Of a stretch of 64,000 nucleotides of DNA, positions 15,924 to 24,188 are shown one piece after another. A program made the position numbers and the translations under genes. Source of the DNA: JASGCK01 sp031538565 (GTDB lineage: Bacteria > Pseudomonadota > Gammaproteobacteria > Burkholderiales > Burkholderiaceae_C); assembly GCA_031538565.1 (NCBI GenBank), contig JAVKLS010000021.1:62001-126000 (forward strand). Direction: 5' to 3'. The notes under the pieces are model-generated. The model saw nothing but the letters and a program-made list of their open reading frames with translations, was not told the origin of the DNA and searched no databases. Position 1 is the stretch's first letter; each line of letters starts with the position of its first letter.

Positions 15924-17699
15924 TTAATGATTGTCCCTAGGCACAAACGCCCCGCGCTTGCCGCGCAAGAAATCTAAATCCACACCTTCATCGGCTTGCA
16001 GCACGGTGTCTTGATAGAGCTTCCAATAACCCGAAGTCAGTTTGGGCGTTAGTGGTGTCCATGCTTTGAGGCGGCGGGCAATTTCTTCGTCACTCACGTG
16101 CAGATGCAAACTGCGTCCCGCCACATCTAGCGTAATGAGGTCTCCGTTTTGCACAATCGCAAGCGCGCCGCCTGCTGCGGCTTCGGGCGCAGCGTGCAGC
16201 ACGGTTGTGCCGTAGGCCGTGCCACTCATACGGGCATCGCTCACGCGCACCATATCGGTGACGCCTTTGCGTAGTAATTTTTGCGGCAGCGGCATATTGC
16301 CTACTTCCGCCATACCTGGATAACCTTTGGGGCCGCAGTTTTTGAGCACCATCACGCAGGTTTCGTCGATATCTAAATCTTCGTTATCTACTGTTTTGTG
16401 GAACTCTTCAATGCTTTCAAAGACCACGGCGCGCCCTGTATGCTGGAGCAGCGCGGGCGTGGCAGCGCTAGGTTTGATGACTGCACCGCGCGGGCACAAA
16501 TTGCCACGCAAAATCACAATGCCCGCTTTGTCTTTAAAAGGCTTACCCAGGGGCATGATGACTTCGGGGTTGTGGTTCACCGCATCCGCAATGTTTTCGC
16601 CAATCGTCAACCCATTCGCGGTGAGCGCATCCAAATGCAAATGCGCTTGAATTTCTTTCATCACCACAGACAATCCACCTGCGTAGCAAAAGTCTTCCAT
16701 CAAGTGTTTGCCGCTAGGCTGCAAATTAACCAAACAAGGCAAGTCGCTGCCCAAGCGATCAAAGTCTTCTAGTTTGAGATCAACACCAAGCCGCCCCGCC
16801 ATGGCAATTAAGTGAATGACGGCGTTAGTAGATCCGCCAATGGCCGCCAGCGTTTTGATAGCGTTTTCAAAGGCGCTACGCGTCAAAATTTGTGAGATTT
16901 TGATGTCTTGTTTAACCAAGTCCACAATGCGCCGCCCCGCCATTCGTGCGAGCACGTTGCGCCTGCCGTCCACCGCTGGGTACGCCGCATTGCCTGGCAG
17001 ACCAAGCCCCAGCGCCTCGACCATACTAGCCATGGTGGACGCTGTGCCCATTGTCATGCAGTGCCCGTGACTGCGATGCATGCAGCTTTCGGCCTCAAAA
17101 AATTCTTCTAATTTGAGCGTGCCTGCGCGAACTTGCTCGCTCATGCTCCACACGCCAGTGCCACTGCCAAGATTTTGGTCGCGCAATTTACCATTGAGCA
17201 TTGGTCCACCCGACACGCCAATTGTGGGTAAGTCAGCACTGGCAGCCCCCATCACAAGACTTGGCGTCGTTTTGTCGCAACCCATTAAGAGCACCACACC
17301 GTCAATGGGGTTGCCGCGAATCGACTCCTCTACATCCATGCTGGCCAAGTTGCGATACAGCATGGCCGTAGGACGCAACAGCGTCTCGCCAAGACTCATC
17401 ACAGGGAATTCCAGCGGAAAACCACCCGCTTCGTACACGCCAATTTTTACCTGCTCGGCAATGGTTCGAAAGTGCGAGTTGCACGGCGTGAGCTCGGAAA
17501 AAGTATTGCAAATACCAATGACAGGGCGGCCATCAAATTGATCATGCGGCACACCCTTGCCTTTCACCCATGAGCGATAGGCAAAGCCATCGCGATCTTT
17601 TCTGCCAAACCACGCTTGGCTGCGCAGCTTGGAGTCCACGTTCGGGTTATGGCTCATCCCTTGCGGCGTGTTTGGTGGTGGTGATTTGCTGTCCGTCAT
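15924..17699 (-). CDS. IlvD/Edd family dehydratase, probably for a sugar acid (L-arabinonate-type)
   Basis: A 591-residue enzyme of the dihydroxy-acid/6-phosphogluconate dehydratase family. Conserved cysteines for the iron-sulfur cluster appear in GICNTFSELTPCNSHF, LMGCDKTTPSLVMG and HRSHGHCMTMGTAS. The N-terminal LRSQAWFGRKDRDGFAYRSW is typical of the sugar-acid dehydratase branch (L-arabinonate or related), rather than true IlvD. It removes water from a sugar acid to give a 2-keto-3-deoxy acid. It is divergent from a D-2-hydroxyacid dehydrogenase and close to an ABC sugar importer, which supports a sugar-acid catabolic role. The true start could be the Met at residue 15. Exact substrate is inferred. 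Confidence 0.88.
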   Translation of the reverse strand: MTDSKSPPPNTPQGMSHNPNVDSKLRSQAWFGRKDRDGFAYRSWVKGKGVPHDQFDGRPVIGICNTFSELTPCNSHFRTIAEQVKIGVYEAGGFPLEFPVMSLGETLLRPTAMLYRNLASMDVEESIRGNPIDGVVLLMGCDKTTPSLVMGAASADLPTIGVSGGPMLNGKLRDQNLGSGTGVWSMSEQVRAGTLKLEEFFEAESCMHRSHGHCMTMGTASTMASMVEALGLGLPGNAAYPAVDGRRNVLARMAGRRIVDLVKQDIKISQILTRSAFENAIKTLAAIGGSTNAVIHLIAMAGRLGVDLKLEDFDRLGSDLPCLVNLQPSGKHLMEDFCYAGGLSVVMKEIQAHLHLDALTANGLTIGENIADAVNHNPEVIMPLGKPFKDKAGIVILRGNLCPRGAVIKPSAATPALLQHTGRAVVFESIEEFHKTVDNEDLDIDETCVMVLKNCGPKGYPGMAEVGNMPLPQKLLRKGVTDMVRVSDARMSGTAYGTTVLHAAPEAAAGGALAIVQNGDLITLDVAGRSLHLHVSDEEIARRLKAWTPLTPKLTSGYWKLYQDTVLQADEGVDLDFLRGKRGAFVPRDNH

Positions 17700-17770
17700 G
17701 TTGCACTTTCAAAAAATAATGACTCGATTGTGGGCATACTGCACTACTTTCGACTCTACACTACCGTGCC

Positions 17771-18739
17771 ATGAACACCAATAAATCTGATGTACTTTTA
17801 GTTACACCCTTGCCGCCTTATGCACGCGAACAATTAGATGCCCACTACACCGTGCACGACCGCACACACGTAAGCGACCCGGGCGCTTTTAAAGCTTTGG
17901 TTGCGCCGCGCATCCGTGCAATCGTGGGTCCAGGCGACGGCAAAGTGCCGCGCGAACTGATGAAACAAATTCCTAATCTGCAAATGGTGTCAATCATCGG
18001 CGTGGGCTATGACGGCGTCGATATTGCTGCTGCCAATGAGCGCGGAATCAAAGTCACGCACACCCCCAACGTGCTAAACGACGACGTGGCCGACTTGGCT
18101 CTGGCGCTGGTACTATGCGCCGCACGTCGCCTGCCGCAAGCCGACCAATACGTACGCAAAGGTTTATGGGCCGCCCAAGGTGCTATGGCTTTGCAGCGCA
18201 AGGTCAGCGGCGCACGCGCAGGCATTGTGGGTATGGGACGCATCGGCAAAACCATTGCCAAACGCTGCCAGGCATTTGATATGCCCGTAAGCTACACAGC
18301 ACGCTCAATCAAACACGATTTGCCATTTCACTTTTATCCAAGCGCAAAAGAGCTCGCGGCGAATGTGGACTTTTTAATCGTCATTACCCCAGGCGGCGCA
18401 TCGACCAAACACATGATTAATGCGGAAGTGCTTGCAGCGCTGGGCAAAGGGCGGGGCGAAGGTTACCTAATCAACGTTGCGCGAGGCAGTGTGGTTGATC
18501 AGCCAGCGCTCATTACCGCGCTGCAAAACAAAACCATTGCAGGCGCGGGGCTAGATGTATTTGATGGTGAGCCTGCTGTACCCGAGGCGTTATGCGCGCT
18601 GGATACCGTCACCTTGTTACCGCACGTGGGCAGCGCCACTGTGGCCACGCGCCAAGCAATGGCTGACTTAGCTCTGCAAAACCTAGCTAACTTTTTTGCT
18701 GGCAAGCCTTTAGTGACGCCTGTGCCTGAGTGCCAATAA
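17771..18739 (+). CDS. D-2-hydroxyacid dehydrogenase (glyoxylate/hydroxypyruvate reductase-like)
   Basis: The 322-residue protein carries the D-isomer 2-hydroxyacid dehydrogenase signatures: the Rossmann glycine motif GIVGMGRIGKTIAKR, the catalytic Arg in LINVARGSVVDQPAL, Glu in GLDVFDGEP, and His in LLPHVGSAT. It reduces 2-keto acids such as glyoxylate or hydroxypyruvate with NAD(P)H, or works in reverse. It sits between the sugar-acid dehydratase (divergent, 71-bp gap) and the ABC importer (same direction), suggesting processing of a 2-keto intermediate or of glycolate-type products. Substrate assignment is inference. Confidence 0.9.
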   Translation: MNTNKSDVLLVTPLPPYAREQLDAHYTVHDRTHVSDPGAFKALVAPRIRAIVGPGDGKVPRELMKQIPNLQMVSIIGVGYDGVDIAAANERGIKVTHTPNVLNDDVADLALALVLCAARRLPQADQYVRKGLWAAQGAMALQRKVSGARAGIVGMGRIGKTIAKRCQAFDMPVSYTARSIKHDLPFHFYPSAKELAANVDFLIVITPGGASTKHMINAEVLAALGKGRGEGYLINVARGSVVDQPALITALQNKTIAGAGLDVFDGEPAVPEALCALDTVTLLPHVGSATVATRQAMADLALQNLANFFAGKPLVTPVPECQ

Positions 18740-18752
18740 AAAGCGGCGAACC

Positions 18753-18772
18753 GCCTAGGAAAACACCTAGGC
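18753..18772 (+). repeat. Short inverted repeat downstream of the hydroxyacid dehydrogenase
   Basis: GCCTAGG at 18753-18759 and CCTAGGC at 18766-18772 form a perfect 7-bp stem with a 6-base loop. No U-run follows immediately, so intrinsic termination is doubtful. It may be a weak terminator, a transcript-end hairpin or an operator between the dehydrogenase and transporter genes. Confidence 0.4.
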
Positions 18773-18793
18773 ACGCACCGCGAAAAATCTTTT

Positions 18794-18809
18794 AGGATGA
18801 CGTTATCAT
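18794..18809 (+). promoter_or_regulatory. Candidate LacI-family operator upstream of the ABC importer
   Basis: The 16 bases at 18794-18809 read AGGATGACGTTATCAT. The right half GTTATCAT is a perfect half-site of the ATGATAAC-GTTATCAT palindrome used by several LacI-family sugar and sugar-acid repressors, and the left half matches 6 of 8 positions. It lies 20 bp before the start codon of the solute-binding protein. No LacI-family gene is present in the window, so the regulator would be encoded elsewhere. Confidence 0.4.
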
Positions 18810-18829
18810 TTTTTTATAAAGGGGATTCC

Positions 18830-20212
18830 ATGAAATTTAAAACTGTCTTGGTTGCTAGCTTACTAGCATTAGGTGCAACCACCACCAGCATGGCTTTTGC
18901 ACAAGAAAAATTAACCGTGTGGTGGGCAAAAGGCTACTACCCACAAGAAGATCAAGGCATTTTTGACGCCATCAAAAAATTTGAAGCCAAAAATCCCAAA
19001 TACAAAATAGAACTGTCGCTCTACGCGCCGCAAGAAACCGTGCCCAAACTGGTCGCCGCGTTAGACGCAAAAACGCCGCCTGACATTGCTTACGGCGACG
19101 TGCTGGACTTTCAAGTTGCCGCCAAATGGGCGTATGAAAACAAGCTTGCAGACCTTGGCGGCCTCATCGATCCCATCCGAAATCGCTTCGAACCACAAGC
19201 GCTGTCAACAACCTTTTTGTATGACAACGTGACCAAAAAACGCTCTTACTATGCCTTTCCCATTAAGCAGCAAACTATGCACATCCAGTATTGGAAAGAT
19301 ATGCTGGCTGAAGCGGGATTTAAAGAGTCCGACATCCCCAAAGACTGGAAAGGTTACTGGAGCTTTTGGTGCGACAAAGTACAGCCAGCCTATCGTCAAA
19401 AAACAAGCTCACGCGGCTATGCAACGGGTTTCCCAATGGGCGTGGACTCAAGCGATTCGTTCTTCTCCTTCCTGACCTTCATGGACGCGCACAACGTCAA
19501 ACTTGTTAATGATTCGGGCAAGCTTCTGGTGGATGATCCCGCCGTGCGTCAAGGCTTAATCAATGCAGTGACTGATTACACCAGCGGCTATGGCAAGGGT
19601 TGCACCCCGCCCTCTAGCACGACGTGGAAAGATCCCGACAACAACGTTGCCTTCCACAATAAAACCATCGTGATGACGCATAACGCCACAATTTCAATTG
19701 CGGCAAAGTGGTTAGACGACATGAACAACCCCAAGCTCACCCAAGCCGAGCGCGATATCGCCAAGAAAAACTACCAAGAAAATATTGCAACCGCTGGCTT
19801 TCCAACTAAACCTGATGGCAGCAAAATGACGTACCGCGCCGCTGTTAAAGTGGGTGTGGTGTTTGAAGATGGGAAAAATAAAGAAGGTGCAAAAAAGTTT
19901 GTGTCTTTCTTGCTGGAAGACGCCAACTTAACGCCTTACGTCGAAGCTTCTCTGGGGCGTTGGTTTCCCGTAACCAAGGCAGGACAAGCGAGCAAGTTTT
20001 GGCAGCAAGACTCACACCGCATCGCTGTGTACAACCAATTCATGGCGGGAACAAAACCGTTTGAGTTCACTAAAAATTACAAGTTCACGACGCTCAATAA
20101 CGAAAACGTTTGGGCTAAAGCTATGAACCGCGTTCTCAGTGAAAAATGGTCTGTCGAAAAGGCTGTGGACGAAATGATCGCGCGGATCAAAGCCGTGGCA
20201 GGCGATGCGTAA
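18830..20212 (+). CDS. ABC sugar transporter, periplasmic substrate-binding protein
   Basis: The start is set at the ATG at 18830, which follows AAAGGGGA at good spacing and begins a clean signal peptide (Lys-rich n-region, hydrophobic core, AFAQE cleavage site). An upstream in-frame ATG at 18797 would add 11 residues before the signal and has no ribosome binding site. The 460-residue product is a family 1 extracellular solute-binding protein (KLTVWWAKGYYPQEDQ, FEAKNPKYKIELSLYAPQE, TPPDIAYGDV). It delivers a carbohydrate to the two permeases and ATPase encoded directly downstream. The particular sugar, possibly a sugar acid given the neighbours, is not determined. Confidence 0.93.
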   Translation: MKFKTVLVASLLALGATTTSMAFAQEKLTVWWAKGYYPQEDQGIFDAIKKFEAKNPKYKIELSLYAPQETVPKLVAALDAKTPPDIAYGDVLDFQVAAKWAYENKLADLGGLIDPIRNRFEPQALSTTFLYDNVTKKRSYYAFPIKQQTMHIQYWKDMLAEAGFKESDIPKDWKGYWSFWCDKVQPAYRQKTSSRGYATGFPMGVDSSDSFFSFLTFMDAHNVKLVNDSGKLLVDDPAVRQGLINAVTDYTSGYGKGCTPPSSTTWKDPDNNVAFHNKTIVMTHNATISIAAKWLDDMNNPKLTQAERDIAKKNYQENIATAGFPTKPDGSKMTYRAAVKVGVVFEDGKNKEGAKKFVSFLLEDANLTPYVEASLGRWFPVTKAGQASKFWQQDSHRIAVYNQFMAGTKPFEFTKNYKFTTLNNENVWAKAMNRVLSEKWSVEKAVDEMIARIKAVAGDA

Positions 20213-20237
20213 TACGCAAACTCGCTAACTAGCAGCA

Positions 20238-21062
20238 ATGGTTAACAATCCGTCGTGGCAAGCGTGGGGACGGCTGTTTGTCGTCCCCTACGTGCTGGTA
20301 TTTTTGACCTTGGTTCTCTACCCCGTCGGGTATGGTCTTTGGTTGGCGCGCCATCCAGCAAGCTACGAGACGCTGTTTGCTGATCCCGTTTTTTATCGCA
20401 CCGTTGTCAATACCGTCATTTTTTTGATTGTTGCTATCAACATCAAAATGGTGCTAGCACTTTTTCTTTCTGGATTTTTTATCCAGACACGCTGGTGGAT
20501 TAAAGTGCTATCGGTGCTCTTTATTCTGCCTTGGGCGGTGCCCTCTATTCCCACTATTTTGTCGGTGCGCTTCATGCTCAACCCCGAGTGGGGCGTTATC
20601 AATACAACGATTTTCAAACTCACAGGGCTGGATGGTCCGAATTGGTTGAATGATCCGTCATTGGCTCTATCGTTTTCCATGGTCATGCACGTTTGGAAGT
20701 CCCTGCCTTTTTGGACTTTAATTTTGATTTCAGCCCGCCTCTCCATTCCGACGGAGCAATACGAAGCCGCATCGGTGGATGGCGCAACCACATGGCAAAA
20801 ATTTAGATTCATTACTTGGCCTTCGGTCAAAACCATGTATCTCACGTCAACCATTTTGTCCATGATTTGGACGCTAGGCGACTTCAACAGCGTGTACTTG
20901 CTCACAGGGGGTGGACCTGCCGATTTAACTAACGTACTAGCAACGCTGGGCATTCGCTACTTGCGACTTGATCAAATCGATGTAGCCATGGCGTCCATCG
21001 TTGTGGCACTGCCCATCATCCTGCCACTTGTGTTTGTGATGATGCGGAGACTATCTAAATGA
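20238..21062 (+). CDS. ABC sugar transporter permease (MalF type)
   Basis: A 274-residue inner-membrane protein with about six hydrophobic segments and the cytoplasmic EAA loop EAASVDGATTWQKFRFITWP that docks to the ATPase. The first membrane helix (RLFVVPYVLVFLTLVLYPVGYGL) is typical of MalF-like carbohydrate permeases. It starts 25 bp after the binding-protein gene, and its stop overlaps the next permease by 4 bp, so the genes are coupled. It forms the channel with the MalG-type partner. Confidence 0.92.
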   Translation: MVNNPSWQAWGRLFVVPYVLVFLTLVLYPVGYGLWLARHPASYETLFADPVFYRTVVNTVIFLIVAINIKMVLALFLSGFFIQTRWWIKVLSVLFILPWAVPSIPTILSVRFMLNPEWGVINTTIFKLTGLDGPNWLNDPSLALSFSMVMHVWKSLPFWTLILISARLSIPTEQYEAASVDGATTWQKFRFITWPSVKTMYLTSTILSMIWTLGDFNSVYLLTGGGPADLTNVLATLGIRYLRLDQIDVAMASIVVALPIILPLVFVMMRRLSK

Positions 21063-21907
21063 GCAAATTCATCAGCACATTCACGCGAGAAGCCAAATTA
21101 TTACTCATTGGAATTCCCGTCTTTTTGTGGACCATGATTCCCATCTACCATATGTTTTTATTTGCTATTTCTAGCAAAGACTCTGCAACCTCTGGCAGAC
21201 TGTGGCCTAAAGACCCCACGCTAAAAAATTTTCAAGCCGTGTTTACCGAAGGACATTTTTATCTGCACCACTTTTGGCAGCAACTGGGTAACTCTTTTGT
21301 CATTGCGCTGTCGGTCGGAGTGATCACTTTATTTATCTCCACACTGGCCGCATTTGCCATCAGTAGACTTAAGGTACGCGGCGGGCGCACCGTTTTAAAT
21401 TTGGCACTCTTTACGTACTTTATTCCTGCGGCGTTTTTAGCCGTACCCATGTATAAAACGATGGGGGTTTATGGGCTGCTCAATAACCACTGGTCACTGA
21501 TTTTGGCAATGGTCACTATCGCTGCACCGTATTGCATTTGGGTTCTTAAACAGGCTTCGGACAAATTACCTTTTGAGTTAGATGAAGCAGCCCGCATAGA
21601 CGGTGCAACACCGCTGCAATTATTTCGACTGGTGTATTTGCCGCTCATGGTTCCCTCAATGGTGGCTGTTGGCATTTACGCCTTGCTGCTCGCATGGAAT
21701 GAGTATCTTTACGCCTTTTTGCTGCTGTCAAAAGAATCCGATTTAACGCTGGCCGTTGCGCTGGGTAATTTTTTAGGTTCGGACGATTCGCCGTGGGAGG
21801 TTCTCATGGCAACAGGTTGTGTGTATGCCATGCCCCCAGTGGTGATTTATTACGCATTCAAACGCTACATGGTCTCTGGCTTGACCACGGGCGCAGTAAA
21901 AAGCTAG
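21059..21907 (+). CDS. ABC sugar transporter permease (MalG type)
   Basis: A 282-residue inner-membrane permease of the MalG branch. After the first helix it has a periplasmic loop (LKNFQAVFTEGHF), then further membrane helices and the EAA-loop variant LDEAARIDGATPLQLFRLVYLPL. Its ATG overlaps the previous gene's stop in ATGA. It pairs with the MalF-type protein and is followed 33 bp later by the ATPase gene. Confidence 0.92.
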   Translation: MSKFISTFTREAKLLLIGIPVFLWTMIPIYHMFLFAISSKDSATSGRLWPKDPTLKNFQAVFTEGHFYLHHFWQQLGNSFVIALSVGVITLFISTLAAFAISRLKVRGGRTVLNLALFTYFIPAAFLAVPMYKTMGVYGLLNNHWSLILAMVTIAAPYCIWVLKQASDKLPFELDEAARIDGATPLQLFRLVYLPLMVPSMVAVGIYALLLAWNEYLYAFLLLSKESDLTLAVALGNFLGSDDSPWEVLMATGCVYAMPPVVIYYAFKRYMVSGLTTGAVKS

Positions 21908-21940
21908 AGCCTTGTGTGATTCAAAATTTAGGATTTAAAA

Positions 21941-23014
21941 ATGGCATCAGTCAACTTCAAAAACATTCAAAAATCTTTTGGCACGGGCAAGTCAGAAGTC
22001 AACATCATTCATGGCATTAGCTTTGATATTCAAGACGGCGAATTCGTCGTGCTGGTCGGTCCATCGGGCTGCGGAAAATCTACGCTGCTGCGGATGCTGG
22101 CGGGACTAGAAGAAATCACGGGCGGCGAAATCGCCATTGATGGAAAAGTTGTCAATGACGTTGATTCCAAAGACCGCGATATTGCGATGGTGTTTCAAAG
22201 TTACGCGCTCTACCCGCACATGACGGTGGGTGAAAACATGGCCTTTAGTTTGAAGCTGCGTCGCGCCCCCAAAGCCGAAATCGACGAGCGCGTGAGCCGC
22301 GCCGCCAAAATTTTGAACTTAGACACGCTCTTGCACCGCTTTCCCCGCGAACTATCGGGTGGTCAGCGCCAGCGCGTCGCAATGGGGCGCGCCATTGTGC
22401 GTGACCCCAAAGTGTTTTTGTTTGACGAGCCACTGTCGAACTTGGATGCCAAACTGCGCGTGGCCATGCGCGCTGAAATTAAAGCACTGCATCAGCGCCT
22501 TCAAACAACCACGGTGTATGTGACGCACGACCAGATTGAAGCCATGACGATGGCCGATCGCATTGTGGTGATGCATGACGGCATCATTGAACAAATCGGC
22601 ACACCGCTAGAGTTGTTTGATCATCCGCAAAATTTATTTGTCGCGCAGTTCATTGGATCGCCCGCCATGAATGTGCTGCAAGGCACAGCGGGCTTGGCCT
22701 GCGTAGAGGCCGAAGGCGCAAAGTGGCCTGTTTCGTCCGAGGCATCCGCCGCGCTTGCTGCAGGGCAAAACGTGCATTACGGCATTCGCCCAAGCGACAT
22801 CCACATCGGCACGGCCAGCGAAGGCGTGCCTGCCAAAGTGGTGGTAGTCGAGCCCACAGGCGCAGAAACCGAGTTGCTGGTGCAAGTGGGCAATGCGCGA
22901 TTGGTCGTGGTACTGCACGGCCGCACCAATGCGAAACCCGACGACATGATTGGTCTTGTTATCCATGCGGACAAGGTTCATCTGTTTGACGGCAAAACCG
23001 AAAACCGAATTTAA
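21941..23014 (+). CDS. ABC sugar transporter ATP-binding protein (MalK/UgpC type)
   Basis: The 357-residue ATPase shows Walker A GPSGCGKST, the signature LSGGQRQRVAMGRAIVRDP, Walker B VFLFDEPLSNLDAKLR and the switch His in VYVTHDQIEAMTMADR. A C-terminal TOBE/MalK regulatory domain covers about residues 235-357. It powers the importer encoded by the three genes upstream. The gene ends 10 bp from the convergent gene on the other strand, with no recognisable terminator in between. Confidence 0.95.
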   Translation: MASVNFKNIQKSFGTGKSEVNIIHGISFDIQDGEFVVLVGPSGCGKSTLLRMLAGLEEITGGEIAIDGKVVNDVDSKDRDIAMVFQSYALYPHMTVGENMAFSLKLRRAPKAEIDERVSRAAKILNLDTLLHRFPRELSGGQRQRVAMGRAIVRDPKVFLFDEPLSNLDAKLRVAMRAEIKALHQRLQTTTVYVTHDQIEAMTMADRIVVMHDGIIEQIGTPLELFDHPQNLFVAQFIGSPAMNVLQGTAGLACVEAEGAKWPVSSEASAALAAGQNVHYGIRPSDIHIGTASEGVPAKVVVVEPTGAETELLVQVGNARLVVVLHGRTNAKPDDMIGLVIHADKVHLFDGKTENRI

Positions 23015-23023
23015 TTAAGTCGC

Positions 23024-23425
23024 TTATTCATCGGCGCTTGGCCGCACCAGTTTCCACTGAGTTAGTTTACCGCTCGTAAACGTGCAGTCCACGTAGCTAC
23101 CGCCGTTGTCTGTCCATCTAAAAATTTCGGGTTGCTCGTCTTTAGCGGACTGCTGTGCACCCAAGCTTTTGGTTTGTGCCAGCACGTGCAAAAGCGTAGT
23201 ACCCACCTTCATTTTGACGCTCATCATCACCGCGCTGTCAATGTAACCAATCGGGCGATTAGCCGCACGTTTTAAAGCCTGCATCGTGCGTGTAAAGTGC
23301 AGCATCAACCAAAAGACTAGCCCCGTCATTACCAGAGCAACGCCCTGCCACGCGTAAGCGCGATAAGACGCAGCAACAAGCAACGCGCCTGCCAGCCAAA
23401 GAAGGAGAGTTTTTTTATTTTTCAT
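23024..23425 (-). CDS. Conserved hypothetical inner-membrane protein
   Basis: The start is placed at the ATG at 23425, giving 133 residues; a longer reading would run into yggS. Two hydrophobic segments near the N-terminus (LLLWLAGALLVAASY and GVALVMTGLVFWLMLHF) are followed by a soluble part with ANRPIGYIDSAVMMSVKMKVG. From memory, homologues in Comamonadaceae are often labelled glycerate kinase, but no kinase motif is present and the protein is far too short for one. It lies 10 bp downstream of yggS on the same strand and is probably cotranscribed. Function unknown. Confidence 0.75.
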   Translation of the reverse strand: MKNKKTLLLWLAGALLVAASYRAYAWQGVALVMTGLVFWLMLHFTRTMQALKRAANRPIGYIDSAVMMSVKMKVGTTLLHVLAQTKSLGAQQSAKDEQPEIFRWTDNGGSYVDCTFTSGKLTQWKLVRPSADE

Positions 23426-23435
23426 AGATGATTGC

Positions 23436-24173
23436 CTACGCAGCGCTTGGGCGCTCGCCAAATATAGCGCCACCCACACGCACCATCGTCGAACCTGCGG
23501 CAATGGCGGCGGGAAAATCGGAGCTCATACCCATGGACAGCGTGTCGATTTTCTGTTGCGCGGGCAAAGCAGCATTGACCGCATCGAACGCGGCTTTGAC
23601 TTTAGTAAATACAGCGCTCTGCCCGGCGGCATCCGCTTGCGGCTCTGGAATGGCCATCAAGCCGCGCAAGCGCAACTGGGGAAGCGCCTGAATACCCTTC
23701 ACCAAATCGAGCAGCGATTGCAAAGAAACGACCACATCCACGCCCGACTTAGTTTGCCCACCATCCACGTTGACTTGTATGCAGATATTGAGCAATGGCA
23801 AATGCGCGGGACGTTGCTGACTGAGGCGCTCGGCAATTTTGAGTCGATCCACACTTTGCACCCAATCAAAGTGATGGGCAACCAGCGCAGTTTTATTGCT
23901 TTGCAGCGGTCCAATCAAATGCCACTCAATCGGTGTGCGATGGTGTTTGAGTGCTTGCAGCGCTTCGATTTTGACAATCGCTTCTTTGACATAATTTTCA
24001 CCGAACGCTTGCTGCCCCATGCAGAATAAGGTTTCCACCAATTCGGCATCAAAGGTTTTACTGACTGCCAAAAGTTTTATCGACTGCGCGGATCGCCCCC
24101 TAGCCTTGGCAGCTTGGGTGATGTGGTTTGTCACGTGTTGGTAGCGCTGGGCGAGATCGAGCATAGTTTGCAA
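23436..24173 (-). CDS. yggS: Pyridoxal phosphate homeostasis protein (YggS/PLPBP family)
   Basis: The 245-residue protein is a single-domain PLP-binding TIM barrel with the PLP lysine in LLAVSKTF, then FGENYVKEA, EWHLIGPLQSNK and the C-terminal phosphate-binding MGMSSDFPAAIAAGSTMVRVGGAIFG. It buffers free PLP and is not thought to be an enzyme. It is divergent from pilT with only 15 bp between the two ATGs, a common arrangement in proteobacteria, so both promoters must reach into the opposite coding region. Confidence 0.95.
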   Translation of the reverse strand: MQTMLDLAQRYQHVTNHITQAAKARGRSAQSIKLLAVSKTFDAELVETLFCMGQQAFGENYVKEAIVKIEALQALKHHRTPIEWHLIGPLQSNKTALVAHHFDWVQSVDRLKIAERLSQQRPAHLPLLNICIQVNVDGGQTKSGVDVVVSLQSLLDLVKGIQALPQLRLRGLMAIPEPQADAAGQSAVFTKVKAAFDAVNAALPAQQKIDTLSMGMSSDFPAAIAAGSTMVRVGGAIFGERPSAA

Positions 24174-24188
24174 TCATAATGTGACCCC

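Noticed and set aside
15924..17699. Branched-chain amino acid enzyme IlvD
   Set aside because: The N-terminal region and neighbours (hydroxyacid dehydrogenase, sugar ABC importer) fit the sugar-acid dehydratase branch better than true dihydroxy-acid dehydratase.
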